From Oscillospiraceae bacterium (GTDB taxonomy: Bacteria > Bacillota > Clostridia > Oscillospirales > CAG-272), in assembly GCA_015063805.1 (NCBI GenBank), contig SVTK01000009.1, forward strand, positions 41,428 through 105,427: 64,000 bases of DNA. Direction: 5' to 3'. Made by a program: the position numbers and the translations under genes. Under the pieces are notes generated by a model, which was given only the letters and a program-made list of their open reading frames with translations, made no database searches and was not told the DNA's origin. Below are positions 41,359-49,409 of this stretch, piece by piece (position 1 is the stretch's first letter; each line of letters begins with the position of its first letter).

Positions 41359-43206
41359 TTACTGAATTTCGCCCTTCTTGCGGCGGCTCTCGGCCTTCAG
41401 GCGCAGCTCGGTGTTGAGGATGCGCTTGCGCAGGCGGATGCTCTTGGGGGTGACTTCGATGAGCTCGTCATCTGCGATAAACTCAATGGCTTCCTCCAGG
41501 GAGAAGACCACGGGGGTCACCAGGCGCAGGGCCTCGTCGGCACCTGCCGAGCGGATGGCGGTGAGCTGCTTCTTCTTGCAGGGGTTCACCGCAATGTCGC
41601 CGCCCTTGGGGTTCTCGCCCACGATCATGCCCTCGTAAACGGGGGTAGCGGGACCGATGAACATAGAACCGCGATCCTGGGTATTGTACAGACCATAGGA
41701 AGTGGTCTCGCCGTCCTCGGATGCCACCAGGGAACCGGTGTAGCGCAGGGAGATATCACCGCGATAGGGGGCGTAGCCTGCAAACAGAGAGTTAATGATA
41801 CCCTCGCCGCGGGTGGCGTTCATGAACATGGCGCGGTAGCCGATGAGGCAGCGGGCGGGGATCATATATTCGATGCGCATCCGGGTGCCGGTGCTGTTGG
41901 GATTCATCTCCAGCAGCTCACCCTTGCGGCGGCCAAGCTCCTCGACAACGGGACCAACATAATCACAGGGCACGTCCAGGGAGACCTTCTCCATGGGCTC
42001 GTGCTTCTGCCCGTCGATCTCACGGAAGAGAACGTGGGGCATGGAGCAGGTCAGCTCGTAGCCCTCGCGGCGCATGGTTTCAATGAGGATGGAGAGGTGC
42101 ATCTCACCGCGGCCGGCTACCTTGAAGCTGTCGGTGGTCTCACCGTCGGTCACCCGTAGGGACACGTCCTTGAGCAGCTCACGGTAAAGGCGCTCGCGAA
42201 GTTTGCGGGAGGTAACATACTTACCCTCGCGGCCGGCGAAGGGGGAATCATTGACCGAGAAGGTCATCTCCATGGTGGGCTCGCTTACCTTCACGAACTC
42301 CAGGGGCTCGGGGCAGGCAAGGGAGGTGATGGTATCGCCGATGGTGATATCCTCAGCCCCCGAGAAGCAGACGATATCGCCCACCTTGGCTTCGGTCACG
42401 GGAATCCGGGACAGGCCGTCGATCTGATAGAGGGACACGATCTTGGTCTGCTTGGGGGTCATGCCCGAGTGGAAGTTGGTGATCATGGCTGCCTGGTTCT
42501 GGCGAATCATCCCCCGCTCAATGCGGCCGATACCGATACGGCCCACATAGTCATTGTAGTCGATGGAGGAGACCAGCAGCTGCAGCTCCCCGTTCTCGTC
42601 GCCTTCGGGAGCGGGCATATATTCAAGGATGGTATTGAAGAGGGGCTTGAGGTCGGTGCCGGGCTCAAAGGGCGAGAGGGACGCCGTACCGGCGCGGCCC
42701 GAACAGAAGATCATGGGGCTGTCCAGCTGCTCGTCGGTGGCATCCAGATCCATCAGCAGCTCCAACACCTCTTCCTCCACCTCTTCCAGGCGGGCATCGG
42801 GCTTGTCAATTTTGTTGATCACCACGATGACACGGTGGTTCAGTTCAAGGGCGCGCTGCAGAACAAAACGGGTCTGGGGCATGGGGCCCTCGGCCGCGTC
42901 AACCAGCAGAAGAACGCCGTTGACCATCTTCAGAATACGCTCCACCTCGCCGCCAAAGTCGGCATGGCCGGGGGTGTCGATGATGTTGATCTTCACGCCC
43001 TCATAGTGAACAGCCGTATTCTTGGCCAAAATGGTGATGCCGCGCTCCTTCTCCAGGGCGTTGTTGTCCATCACACGCTCTTCGGTGGCCTGGTTTTCGC
43101 GGTAAACACCGCCTTGCTTCAGCATTTCATCGACCAGGGTGGTCTTACCGTGGTCTACATGGGCAATAATCGCAATATTGCGCAAATCTTCGCGTTTCAA
43201 ACTCAT
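41359..43206 (-). CDS. typA: Ribosome-associated GTPase TypA/BipA
   Basis: A translational GTPase of the EF-G family that binds the 70S ribosome and helps 50S assembly under stress. G1 is HVDHGKTT near residues 16-23, G3 DTPGHADFGG, and G4 NKIDKPDAR. Domains II, III and the TypA-specific C-terminal domain follow; the total of 615 residues is standard. The single-gene unit has an extended -10 promoter and a long terminator. It is on the opposite strand to its neighbours. Confidence 0.97.
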   Translation of the reverse strand: MSLKREDLRNIAIIAHVDHGKTTLVDEMLKQGGVYRENQATEERVMDNNALEKERGITILAKNTAVHYEGVKINIIDTPGHADFGGEVERILKMVNGVLLLVDAAEGPMPQTRFVLQRALELNHRVIVVINKIDKPDARLEEVEEEVLELLMDLDATDEQLDSPMIFCSGRAGTASLSPFEPGTDLKPLFNTILEYMPAPEGDENGELQLLVSSIDYNDYVGRIGIGRIERGMIRQNQAAMITNFHSGMTPKQTKIVSLYQIDGLSRIPVTEAKVGDIVCFSGAEDITIGDTITSLACPEPLEFVKVSEPTMEMTFSVNDSPFAGREGKYVTSRKLRERLYRELLKDVSLRVTDGETTDSFKVAGRGEMHLSILIETMRREGYELTCSMPHVLFREIDGQKHEPMEKVSLDVPCDYVGPVVEELGRRKGELLEMNPNSTGTRMRIEYMIPARCLIGYRAMFMNATRGEGIINSLFAGYAPYRGDISLRYTGSLVASEDGETTSYGLYNTQDRGSMFIGPATPVYEGMIVGENPKGGDIAVNPCKKKQLTAIRSAGADEALRLVTPVVFSLEEAIEFIADDELIEVTPKSIRLRKRILNTELRLKAESRRKKGEIQ

Positions 43207-43248
43207 CGTCTCCCCGTATTTTTCGTTAGAATATTTCCATAATTATAT

Positions 43249-43257
43249 ATTATAGCA
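43249..43257 (-). promoter_or_regulatory. Extended -10 promoter element of typA
   Basis: On the minus strand TGCTATAAT (TG-n-TATAAT) lies 43 bases before the typA ATG. No good -35 hexamer is found at 16-18 bases, which is usual for extended -10 promoters. Confidence 0.6.
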
Positions 43258-43259
43258 TA

Positions 43260-43610
43260 ACCGCATCGTTTCGCATATAGGCATAGAGCTGATATTTTTT
43301 TTGTTTTTCTGTAAATTTTCATTATTCTGCACAATTTTTCGCCAAGGCAGCCTCACATTATTCGAAATCAATCGAGCGTTATGGGCGTTTTTCATTGACA
43401 CAAATCGAATATACTCTTTATTTTGCTCCAAAGCAAGTAATTTGACAAGAATCAAACAACGATTCGATAATTATAAAACAATCGTTTTCCCTTTCTCGAT
43501 CTACTTGACGCGCATCTATCACGTCCTTCGACGATACTTGTTTCAAGCTTATCAAATTCAGATAGTCATATTTGCCGCACGTCGAAGAATCTCCCCTTAT
43601 ATTCGCCTAT
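43260..43610. other. AT-rich intergenic region rich in TCGA/CGAT motifs
   Basis: About 350 bases between typA and the ArsR-type gene have much lower GC than the surroundings. They carry many short motifs such as AATCGA, CGATTCGA and TTCGA. No frame with a ribosome binding site or a known RNA fold is recognised. It may be a long regulatory region or a recently acquired stretch. Confidence 0.5.
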
Positions 43611-43613
43611 GCC

Positions 43614-43629
43614 CATCAAACATTTGATG
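43614..43629 (+). promoter_or_regulatory. Palindrome upstream of the ArsR-type gene (candidate operator)
   Basis: CATCAAA-CA-TTTGATG is a perfect 7-bp inverted repeat that ends 18 bases before the -35 box. ArsR/SmtB proteins bind AT-rich dyads of this general form, so autoregulation is plausible. Confidence 0.5.
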
Positions 43630-43647
43630 ATTTTTGAAAGAAAACGC

Positions 43648-43676
43648 TTGACAATATTCAAGAAACATGGTATACT
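43648..43676 (+). promoter_or_regulatory. Promoter of the ArsR-type regulator gene
   Basis: TTGACA (43648-43653) and TATACT (43671-43676) are 17 bases apart, about 38 bases before the GGGGG ribosome binding site of the gene. Confidence 0.8.
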
Positions 43677-43720
43677 TCACTTGATTCAGGTATAATATCT
43701 AATGTACGGGGGTCCGACAA

Positions 43721-44812
43721 ATGCAAATTAAGCTTCTGCGCGAACCTAATCTGATTTTTGAAGCCGCCATGCTTCTGTATAACAGCCGCAACGGTGAATC
43801 CTGCCGCGAGCTGAAAAATGCCATTCTCAAAAAATTCGCCATTGACCCCGAGGTCCTGGACAGCTGCTTTGATGCCATCATCGAGCTGTCTGAGCACGTC
43901 ACCCGCAGTCTGTCGGCCGACGACAACCTGCTGGATTTTCTCTTCCGCCGGCACAGCGGCATGAAGGGCTGCTTCGCCTTCTATCTCATTCACAACGTCT
44001 GCCGCCGTTCCGCCCCTAGCCCCGAGGCCGACCTGGTGGCACTGCGGGACCTGTCCAAGCCCATCTTCTTCCTCAACCTTACCTCCCTGCTCATCGGCGA
44101 GTTCGCCCCCGATGACTACGATGGGGAGATCACCAACTACAGCGAGTTTATTGCCTTTGTAGAGAACATGGATATTCCTGCCGATGAGAAGTGGGAAATC
44201 TGCCGCTTCTACAACGGCTTTGACCACTACCGCAGTGCCCTGGCTGACATCCTGGAGGAAGCCATTCGTCTGTGGCGGGAAAAATACGACATTGTCAAGC
44301 ACTATGTGGGCTGGTTCCTTTCGGCGGTCAACGAACCGCTGAGCACCGGCGGTGCTGACTTCGTGGAGCAAAACTACGGCATTGCCGTCCCCCCCTCTAT
44401 CGATGCCCTCTATATCCAGCCTTCCATTATGATGTGCAACTCCACCCGCTATCTGATGAACTTCACCGACGAGCAGGAGAACGATTTCTTCTATGTGGGC
44501 GTTCTGTTTGAGCCCCTGAAGGAGATCACACAAACCTCCACCCTGGAGGACAAGCTCTGCCGCACCCTGCGCACCATCGGCGACCTGCGGAAGTTCGAAA
44601 TTCTGAAGCTCTTATCCGAATCTCCCAAGTACGGCCAGCAGCTGGCTTCCCTGCTGGACATCTCTACTGCCACCGTCTCTCACCATATGTCCCTTTTGAT
44701 GGAGAGCGGCTTTGTGGAGATCAAGCGGGATGCCAACCGTATCTACTACGCCCTCAACCGCAAAAAGCTCCGCGATTTCATCGATGAGTTGGGAGATGCC
44801 CTGCTGGGCTGA
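43721..44812 (+). CDS. Large ArsR-type winged-helix regulator with unknown N-terminal domain
   Basis: The C-terminal 85 residues are an ArsR-type winged helix: LRTIGDLRKFEILKLLSES, then QQLASLLDISTATVSHHMSLL as the recognition helix, and a wing with VEIKRDANRIYYAL. The N-terminal 270 residues are helical and not recognised; they contain no CxC metal site of ArsR/CadC kind. Family members of this size are known in Clostridia without a defined ligand. The gene has its own promoter and upstream palindrome. The HAD phosphatase genes 70 bases downstream may be in the same transcript. Confidence 0.78.
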   Translation: MQIKLLREPNLIFEAAMLLYNSRNGESCRELKNAILKKFAIDPEVLDSCFDAIIELSEHVTRSLSADDNLLDFLFRRHSGMKGCFAFYLIHNVCRRSAPSPEADLVALRDLSKPIFFLNLTSLLIGEFAPDDYDGEITNYSEFIAFVENMDIPADEKWEICRFYNGFDHYRSALADILEEAIRLWREKYDIVKHYVGWFLSAVNEPLSTGGADFVEQNYGIAVPPSIDALYIQPSIMMCNSTRYLMNFTDEQENDFFYVGVLFEPLKEITQTSTLEDKLCRTLRTIGDLRKFEILKLLSESPKYGQQLASLLDISTATVSHHMSLLMESGFVEIKRDANRIYYALNRKKLRDFIDELGDALLG

Positions 44813-44881
44813 TCCCCGCCGAGTCAATCCGCTATTCATTCCACGCAAGGAAGCCTTCCCTCGAAGGCTACGGTAAATCCC

Positions 44882-45529
44882 ATGTACAAAGCTCTCATTT
44901 TTGATCTGGACGGCACCATTGCCGATACCCTTCCCGCCATTTTGGTGGCGCTGAACGCCACCATGCGCCGCTTCGGCTACCCCGAGCACGACATTCCCGC
45001 CCTGCGCAGCTTCATCAATAACGGCGCCCGGAAGCTCATTACCCGGGCCATGCCCGAAGTCCAGCGCACCGAAGCACAGATTGATGCCGTTCTCGCCGAC
45101 TATGACGCGGCTTATACCGAGACTTATCTGCAGACCGACACCACCTACCCGGGGCTGGATGCCGCCATCGCCGAACTCCACGCCCGGGGCTACCGCATCG
45201 GTGTCCTGTCCAACAAGCAGGATTATATGGTGAAAGGCCTGTGTGCCCAGCTTCTTCCCCACACGGTGGAGATCGCCTACGGCCAGCGGCCGGGCTATCC
45301 CACCAAGCCCGATCCCACCGTCCCCCTGGCCCTGGCCGCCGAGCTGGGCGCCAAGCCCCACGAGGTCGCCTTCATCGGGGACAGCGATGTGGACATCAAG
45401 ACCGCCATCGCCGCCGGATTTGCCCCCATCGGCGTGGCTTGGGGATACCGCCCCGCCGAGCTTCTGCTGGAAGTGGGGGCGCAGACCGTCCTTCCCTCCC
45501 CCGATGCCCTCACCGAATACTTCCATTAA
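44882..45529 (+). CDS. HAD-family phosphatase (phosphoglycolate phosphatase-like), copy 1
   Basis: A haloacid-dehalogenase hydrolase with the catalytic DLDGT motif (nucleophile D8, acid/base D10), a helical cap, VLSNK as motif II, KPDP with the motif III lysine, and GDSDVD as motif IV. At 215 residues with a C1 cap it is most like Gph or PpaX. The true substrate may be phosphoglycolate, another sugar phosphate or pyrophosphate. A closely related gene follows 10 bases later. Confidence 0.88.
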   Translation: MYKALIFDLDGTIADTLPAILVALNATMRRFGYPEHDIPALRSFINNGARKLITRAMPEVQRTEAQIDAVLADYDAAYTETYLQTDTTYPGLDAAIAELHARGYRIGVLSNKQDYMVKGLCAQLLPHTVEIAYGQRPGYPTKPDPTVPLALAAELGAKPHEVAFIGDSDVDIKTAIAAGFAPIGVAWGYRPAELLLEVGAQTVLPSPDALTEYFH

Positions 45530-45538
45530 GGAGACCCC

Positions 45539-46192
45539 ATGTATAAGCTTCTGATCCTCGACCTGGACGGCACCATTGCCGACACCAGCCACACCATCCG
45601 CGAGGCCGCCAATCTTGCGCTGCGGCACTTCGGTCACCCCGAGCATGATGCCGAATCTTTTGCCGCCTGCCTGGGCGGCGGTTCCTACAGCTTTATGGGC
45701 AAAGCCCTCCCCCCGGAGGCCCGCACCGAAGATCACATCAAGGAGGTTGTGGCCGAGTTCTGGCGCAACTATGACGTCACCCACATTCACGTGGATGAGA
45801 CCTACCCCGGCATGGATACAGCCGTGGCCGCCCTCCATGCAAAGGGAATGCGCATTGCCGTTCTCTCCAACAAGCGGGAATATATGACCAAGCCCCTCAT
45901 TGAAAAGCTTCTTCCCGGCATGGCCTCTCCTGTGGTGGGCCGCCGCGCCGATATCGTTGCCAAACCCGATCCAACCGCCGCCCTTGCCATTGCCGCAGCG
46001 TGCGGGTGCGCTCCCCACGAGGTTGCCCTGGTGGGAGACACCGACTCGGATATGGAGACAGCTCACCGTGCAGGCTTCCTGGCAGTAGGCGTCGCCTGGG
46101 GCTACCAGCCTCCCGAACGCCTGCGGGAAGCCGGAGCCCATGTAATTCTGGAAACCCCCGACGATCTCTTCACCTATTTCGGCGGGAAATGA
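45539..46192 (+). CDS. HAD-family phosphatase (phosphoglycolate phosphatase-like), copy 2
   Basis: A tandem paralogue of the preceding gene with DLDGT, VLSNK, KPDP and GDTDSD motifs intact and a cap of similar size. The two proteins share the same layout and many segments (TYPGMDTAVAALHAKG versus TYPGLDAAIAELHARG), so they arose by duplication. Cap residues differ, which suggests different substrates. It has a GGAG site and is co-transcribed with copy 1 and probably with the DUF4091 gene. Confidence 0.88.
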   Translation: MYKLLILDLDGTIADTSHTIREAANLALRHFGHPEHDAESFAACLGGGSYSFMGKALPPEARTEDHIKEVVAEFWRNYDVTHIHVDETYPGMDTAVAALHAKGMRIAVLSNKREYMTKPLIEKLLPGMASPVVGRRADIVAKPDPTAALAIAAACGCAPHEVALVGDTDSDMETAHRAGFLAVGVAWGYQPPERLREAGAHVILETPDDLFTYFGGK

Positions 46193-46235
46193 TCTCTCGG
46201 CCTTTGCCGATCCTTAATTTTCGGGAGGTGTTTAT

Positions 46236-47903
46236 ATGAGCCCCGCCATCAAGACCCGCCTGCTTTCCTCCATGGAGAAGTGTTTTCCCGACGAGGAAAT
46301 CGAGAACAAATCCCCTCTCACCCATATCTCAGTCCTGCGAGGAGAACAGCTCTCCTTCCAGCTGGCCTGTTTCCGGGATGCCGCCGTTCCCTTTTCCTGC
46401 GTCGATCTGCAGCTCGGCGGCAGCCTTGCCCCCTATGCCCGGGTCAGACAGGTGGAGTGCATCCCCAGCCTGATGCCCGCCTATCCCAACAGCGATGACG
46501 GCTATCTCCGCACGGTCCCCGGCCTTTACCCCGATCTGCTGGCTCCGCTGCAGTACGGGGGACGGGTCTCTCTGCCCCCGAATCAACTGCGCAGCCTGTG
46601 GATCACCCTCTCTCTGCCCGATGATCTGCCCGCAGGGAAGCATACCCTCTCCCTGGAGCTCCGTGATCCCACCGGCGAGGTGCTGTCCCACGACGACCTG
46701 CAGGTGGAGCTGATCGATGCCCGCCTGCCCGAGCAGACCCTGATCTTTACCCAGTGGTTCCATTGCGACTGCCTGGCCGACTACTATGGGGTGGAGGTCT
46801 TCTCGGAGGAGCACTGGGCCATCATCGAGCGTTTCGTCCACACCGCCGCAGAGAACGGCATCAACCTGCTGCTGACCCCCGTATTTACCCCTCCCCTTGA
46901 CACCGAGGTAGGCGGGGAGCGCCCCACCGTTCAGCTGGTGGAGGTGACCCGCGAGGGGGAGAAGTACAGCTTTGCCTTTGCCCGTCTTGACCGCTGGATC
47001 GATATGTGCGATCGCTGCGGTATCCAATATTTCGAGATTTCCCACCTCTTCACCCAATGGGGCGCGGCCCATGCCCCCAAGATCATGGCCATCGCTGAGG
47101 GGGAATACCGCCGCATCTTCGGCTGGGAAACCGACGCCGCAGGGGAAGCGTATACGGCCTTCCTCCGGCAGTTCATTCCCGCCTTCCTTGCCCATATGCG
47201 GGCGAGGGGGGATGATCGGCGCTGCTTCTTCCACATCTCCGACGAGCCCAACGCCGCCCAGCTGGAGCAATACTGCGCCTCCGCCGCACCGGTGAAGGAG
47301 CTGCTCCGGGGCTATCCCATCATGGATGCCCTCTCCAACTTTGCCTTCTGGGAACAGGGGGTCGTGGAGATGCCCATCGTTTCCACCAACCACATCGAGC
47401 CCTTCCTTGAAGCCAAAGTGCCGGGGCTTTGGGCCTACTACTGCTGTGCCCAGAATCGTGATGTGAGCAATCGTTTCTTCGCCATGCCTGGGGCCCGTAC
47501 CCGCATCATCGGCGTACAGCTGTACAAGTACAGCATCGCCGGCTTCCTGCAGTGGGGCTACAATTTCTACTTCAACCGCCATTCCTGGGATTCGGTCAAT
47601 CCCTTCCTTGACAGCACCGGCGGCTGCTGGGTTCCCTCGGGGGATCCCTATTCGGTCTACCCCGCCCCCGACGGGAGTGCGTGGGAAAGTATGCGCATTG
47701 TCCTCTTCCGGGAGGCCCTGGAGGACCTCCGTGCCCTGCAGCTCTGCGAGTCGCTGTACGGGCGGGAATACGTCCTTGCCCTGATCGAGGACGGGCTGGA
47801 CACGCCCCTCACCTTCTCCCGCTATCCCCGGGACGCCGAGTATCTTCTGAATCTCCGCCGTCGGGTCAACGCCGCCATCGCCGCGGCCGCAAAACAGGCA
47901 TAA
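46236..47903 (+). CDS. DUF4091-domain protein (glycoside-hydrolase-like)
   Basis: A 555-residue cytoplasmic protein without signal peptide. The N-terminal 160 residues are beta-rich (LRGEQLSFQLACF, LPAGKHTLSLELRDP). The centre is an (alpha/beta) barrel with HISDEPNAAQLEQY, where Asp-Glu recalls glycoside hydrolase catalytic residues. The C-terminal DUF4091 region has LQWGYNFY, DGSAWESMRIVLFREALEDLRAL. Such proteins are thought to act on carbohydrates, but no activity is assigned. It lies 43 bases after two HAD phosphatases and a GGGAGG site precedes the ATG. Confidence 0.85.
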   Translation: MSPAIKTRLLSSMEKCFPDEEIENKSPLTHISVLRGEQLSFQLACFRDAAVPFSCVDLQLGGSLAPYARVRQVECIPSLMPAYPNSDDGYLRTVPGLYPDLLAPLQYGGRVSLPPNQLRSLWITLSLPDDLPAGKHTLSLELRDPTGEVLSHDDLQVELIDARLPEQTLIFTQWFHCDCLADYYGVEVFSEEHWAIIERFVHTAAENGINLLLTPVFTPPLDTEVGGERPTVQLVEVTREGEKYSFAFARLDRWIDMCDRCGIQYFEISHLFTQWGAAHAPKIMAIAEGEYRRIFGWETDAAGEAYTAFLRQFIPAFLAHMRARGDDRRCFFHISDEPNAAQLEQYCASAAPVKELLRGYPIMDALSNFAFWEQGVVEMPIVSTNHIEPFLEAKVPGLWAYYCCAQNRDVSNRFFAMPGARTRIIGVQLYKYSIAGFLQWGYNFYFNRHSWDSVNPFLDSTGGCWVPSGDPYSVYPAPDGSAWESMRIVLFREALEDLRALQLCESLYGREYVLALIEDGLDTPLTFSRYPRDAEYLLNLRRRVNAAIAAAAKQA

Positions 47904-47928
47904 AAAAAGAGCCCCCGAAGGAGCTCTT
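47902..47928 (-). terminator. Terminator of the 80-residue gene
   Basis: On the minus strand GAGCTCC-TTCG-GGGGCTC (one T-G pair) is followed by TTTTTTT. It lies eight bases after the stop and directly after the DUF4091 stop on the other strand. Confidence 0.75.
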
Positions 47929-47935
47929 CCCAAAA

Positions 47936-48178
47936 TTATTTCTTTTTGAACAGACCGCCAAGACCGCCCAGCAAATCCGATGCCTTATCCAGCGAAATCT
48001 TCGCCTTGACCCCGTCCACGATCTTTTCGATCATCTCATCGGGCAGGTCGATGCCCAAGAGGCCTTCCAGGGTCTTGATGGGCTCTGCCTTGAACTTGGC
48101 CATCAGATCGTCGCTGTTCTTGATCTTTTCGGTAATCTCTTCGATTTTTTCCTTAATCTGGGACTCGTTCAGATTCAT
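47936..48178 (-). CDS. Small leader-like protein of unknown function
   Basis: An 80-residue, lysine-rich helical protein. The middle (DDLMAKFKAEPIKTLEGLLG, then IDLPDEMIEKIVDGV) resembles the conserved block of Nif11/NHLP-type leader peptides, with an F-x-P-x-LE-GI-LP pattern. The C-terminus is LGGLGGLFKKK, with no cysteines or Ser/Thr-rich core, so a modified-peptide product is not evident. Related small proteins seem common in Ruminococcaceae. The ATG at 48178 has GAGGAGA upstream and a strong promoter. No modifying enzyme or exporter is adjacent. Confidence 0.65.
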   Translation of the reverse strand: MNLNESQIKEKIEEITEKIKNSDDLMAKFKAEPIKTLEGLLGIDLPDEMIEKIVDGVKAKISLDKASDLLGGLGGLFKKK

Positions 48179-48227
48179 CTCTTGTCTCTCCTCTTCTGCA
48201 CAATGTGCGGCACATGCCGTTATATTG

Positions 48228-48256
48228 ATTATACCCCACCCGGGACCGCAAGTCAA
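48228..48256 (-). promoter_or_regulatory. Promoter of the 80-residue gene
   Basis: TTGACT (48251-48256) and a perfect TATAAT (48228-48233) on the minus strand are 17 bases apart, about 50 bases before the ATG. Confidence 0.82.
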
Positions 48257-48320
48257 GCCCCTCTTCCGCATAAATTATCCTGTCACCAAACCAATTCTAT
48301 ATAAAAAAGGAAACAACGCC

Positions 48321-49325
48321 ATGTCTCTTACCGTACCTGCGGGTTACCGCTCCCTGCTGGACCTCCGTCAGACCGAGGTCGCCATCAAAAAAGTTAAGGA
48401 TTTCTTCGAGCGCGATCTGGCCATCGAGCTCAACCTCACCCGTGTATCCGCTCCCCTCTTTGTTCCTGTGGGAAGCGGCCTCAACGACACTCTCAACGGG
48501 GTGGAGCGCCCCGTCAGCTTCGACCTGGGGGAAACCGGCTGTGAGGCCGAGATCGTCCAGTCTCTGGCCAAGTGGAAGCGCTATGCCCTGGGGGTATACA
48601 ACTTTGAGGCAGGCGAGGGTCTTTACACCGATATGAACGCCATCCGCCGGGACGAGGACACCGACAACATCCACTCGATCTTCGTGGATCAGTGGGACTG
48701 GGAGAAGATCATTCATCACGCCGACCGCACCCGGGACACCCTTCACGCCACGGTGCGCCGCATTTACGAGGTGATCAAGCACACCGAGCGTTACATCGCC
48801 GATGACTACGATTTTGCCGGCCGTATGCTCCCCGAGGAGATCACCTTCATCACCGCCCAGGAGCTCTTCGACCGCTACCCCGACAAGACCGCCAAGGAGC
48901 GGGAATATCTGGCCGCCAAGGAATACGGCGCCATTTTCCTGGAGCAGATCGGCGGTGCTCTGCGCAACGGTAAACCCCACGACGGCCGCGCCCCCGACTA
49001 TGACGACTGGGCACTCAACGGGGACATCATCGTTTACTATCCTGTACTGGACATCGCCCTGGAGCTTTCCTCCATGGGCATCCGCGTAGACGAGGAATCG
49101 CTGATGCGTCAGCTCACCATCCGCGGCTGCACCGAGCGGGCAAGCCTGCCCTTCCACGCCGCACTCCTGCGGGGTGAGCTGCCCTACACCATCGGCGGTG
49201 GTATCGGCCAGTCGAGACTTTGTATGTTCTTTCTGCGCAAGGCCCATGTGGGCGAGGTGCAGTCCTCCATCTGGCCGGAGGAAACGGTGAAGGCCTGCCG
49301 CGAGAACGGAATTCAGCTGCTGTAA
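48321..49325 (+). CDS. asnA: Aspartate-ammonia ligase (asparagine synthetase A)
   Basis: AsnA makes asparagine from aspartate, ammonia and ATP. It is related to class II aminoacyl-tRNA synthetases. The family regions are intact: NLTRVSAPLFV, SFDLGE, QSLAKWKRYAL, DMNAIRRDE, VDQWDWE and the GGGIGQSR motif 3 near the end. The length of 334 residues is standard. The ATG at 48321 is chosen from the conserved start (SLTVPAGYRSLLDLRQTEVA); the frame is open far upstream only as a chance extension. A hairpin of the repeat type follows the stop. Confidence 0.96.
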   Translation: MSLTVPAGYRSLLDLRQTEVAIKKVKDFFERDLAIELNLTRVSAPLFVPVGSGLNDTLNGVERPVSFDLGETGCEAEIVQSLAKWKRYALGVYNFEAGEGLYTDMNAIRRDEDTDNIHSIFVDQWDWEKIIHHADRTRDTLHATVRRIYEVIKHTERYIADDYDFAGRMLPEEITFITAQELFDRYPDKTAKEREYLAAKEYGAIFLEQIGGALRNGKPHDGRAPDYDDWALNGDIIVYYPVLDIALELSSMGIRVDEESLMRQLTIRGCTERASLPFHAALLRGELPYTIGGGIGQSRLCMFFLRKAHVGEVQSSIWPEETVKACRENGIQLL

Positions 49326-49332
49326 ATGACAT

Positions 49333-49364
49333 CGGGGAAAACTTTTTCAAAAAAGTTTTCCCCG
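49333..49364 (+). terminator. Hairpin after asnA (related to the composite repeats)
   Basis: A 14-bp stem CGGGGAAAACTTTT/AAAAGTTTTCCCCG with a four-base loop. It has the G-run plus CTTTTT/AAAAAG plan of the hairpins in the composite repeats, but stands alone without the inverted core. No T run follows. Confidence 0.65.
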
Positions 49365-49409
49365 AATCTGCCTTTGTCAATTTTATCATGAAGAACGAAA
49401 GGAGATGCC

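Noticed and set aside
43301..43627. A 108-codon plus-strand frame in the AT-rich gap before the ArsR-type gene
   Set aside because: No ribosome binding site, no conserved motif and an unusual Ile/Phe/Arg composition; better seen as non-coding.
48241..48320. A promoter for asnA at TTATCC...TATATA
   Set aside because: The -35 match is poor and the spacing only formally fits, so it is not listed.
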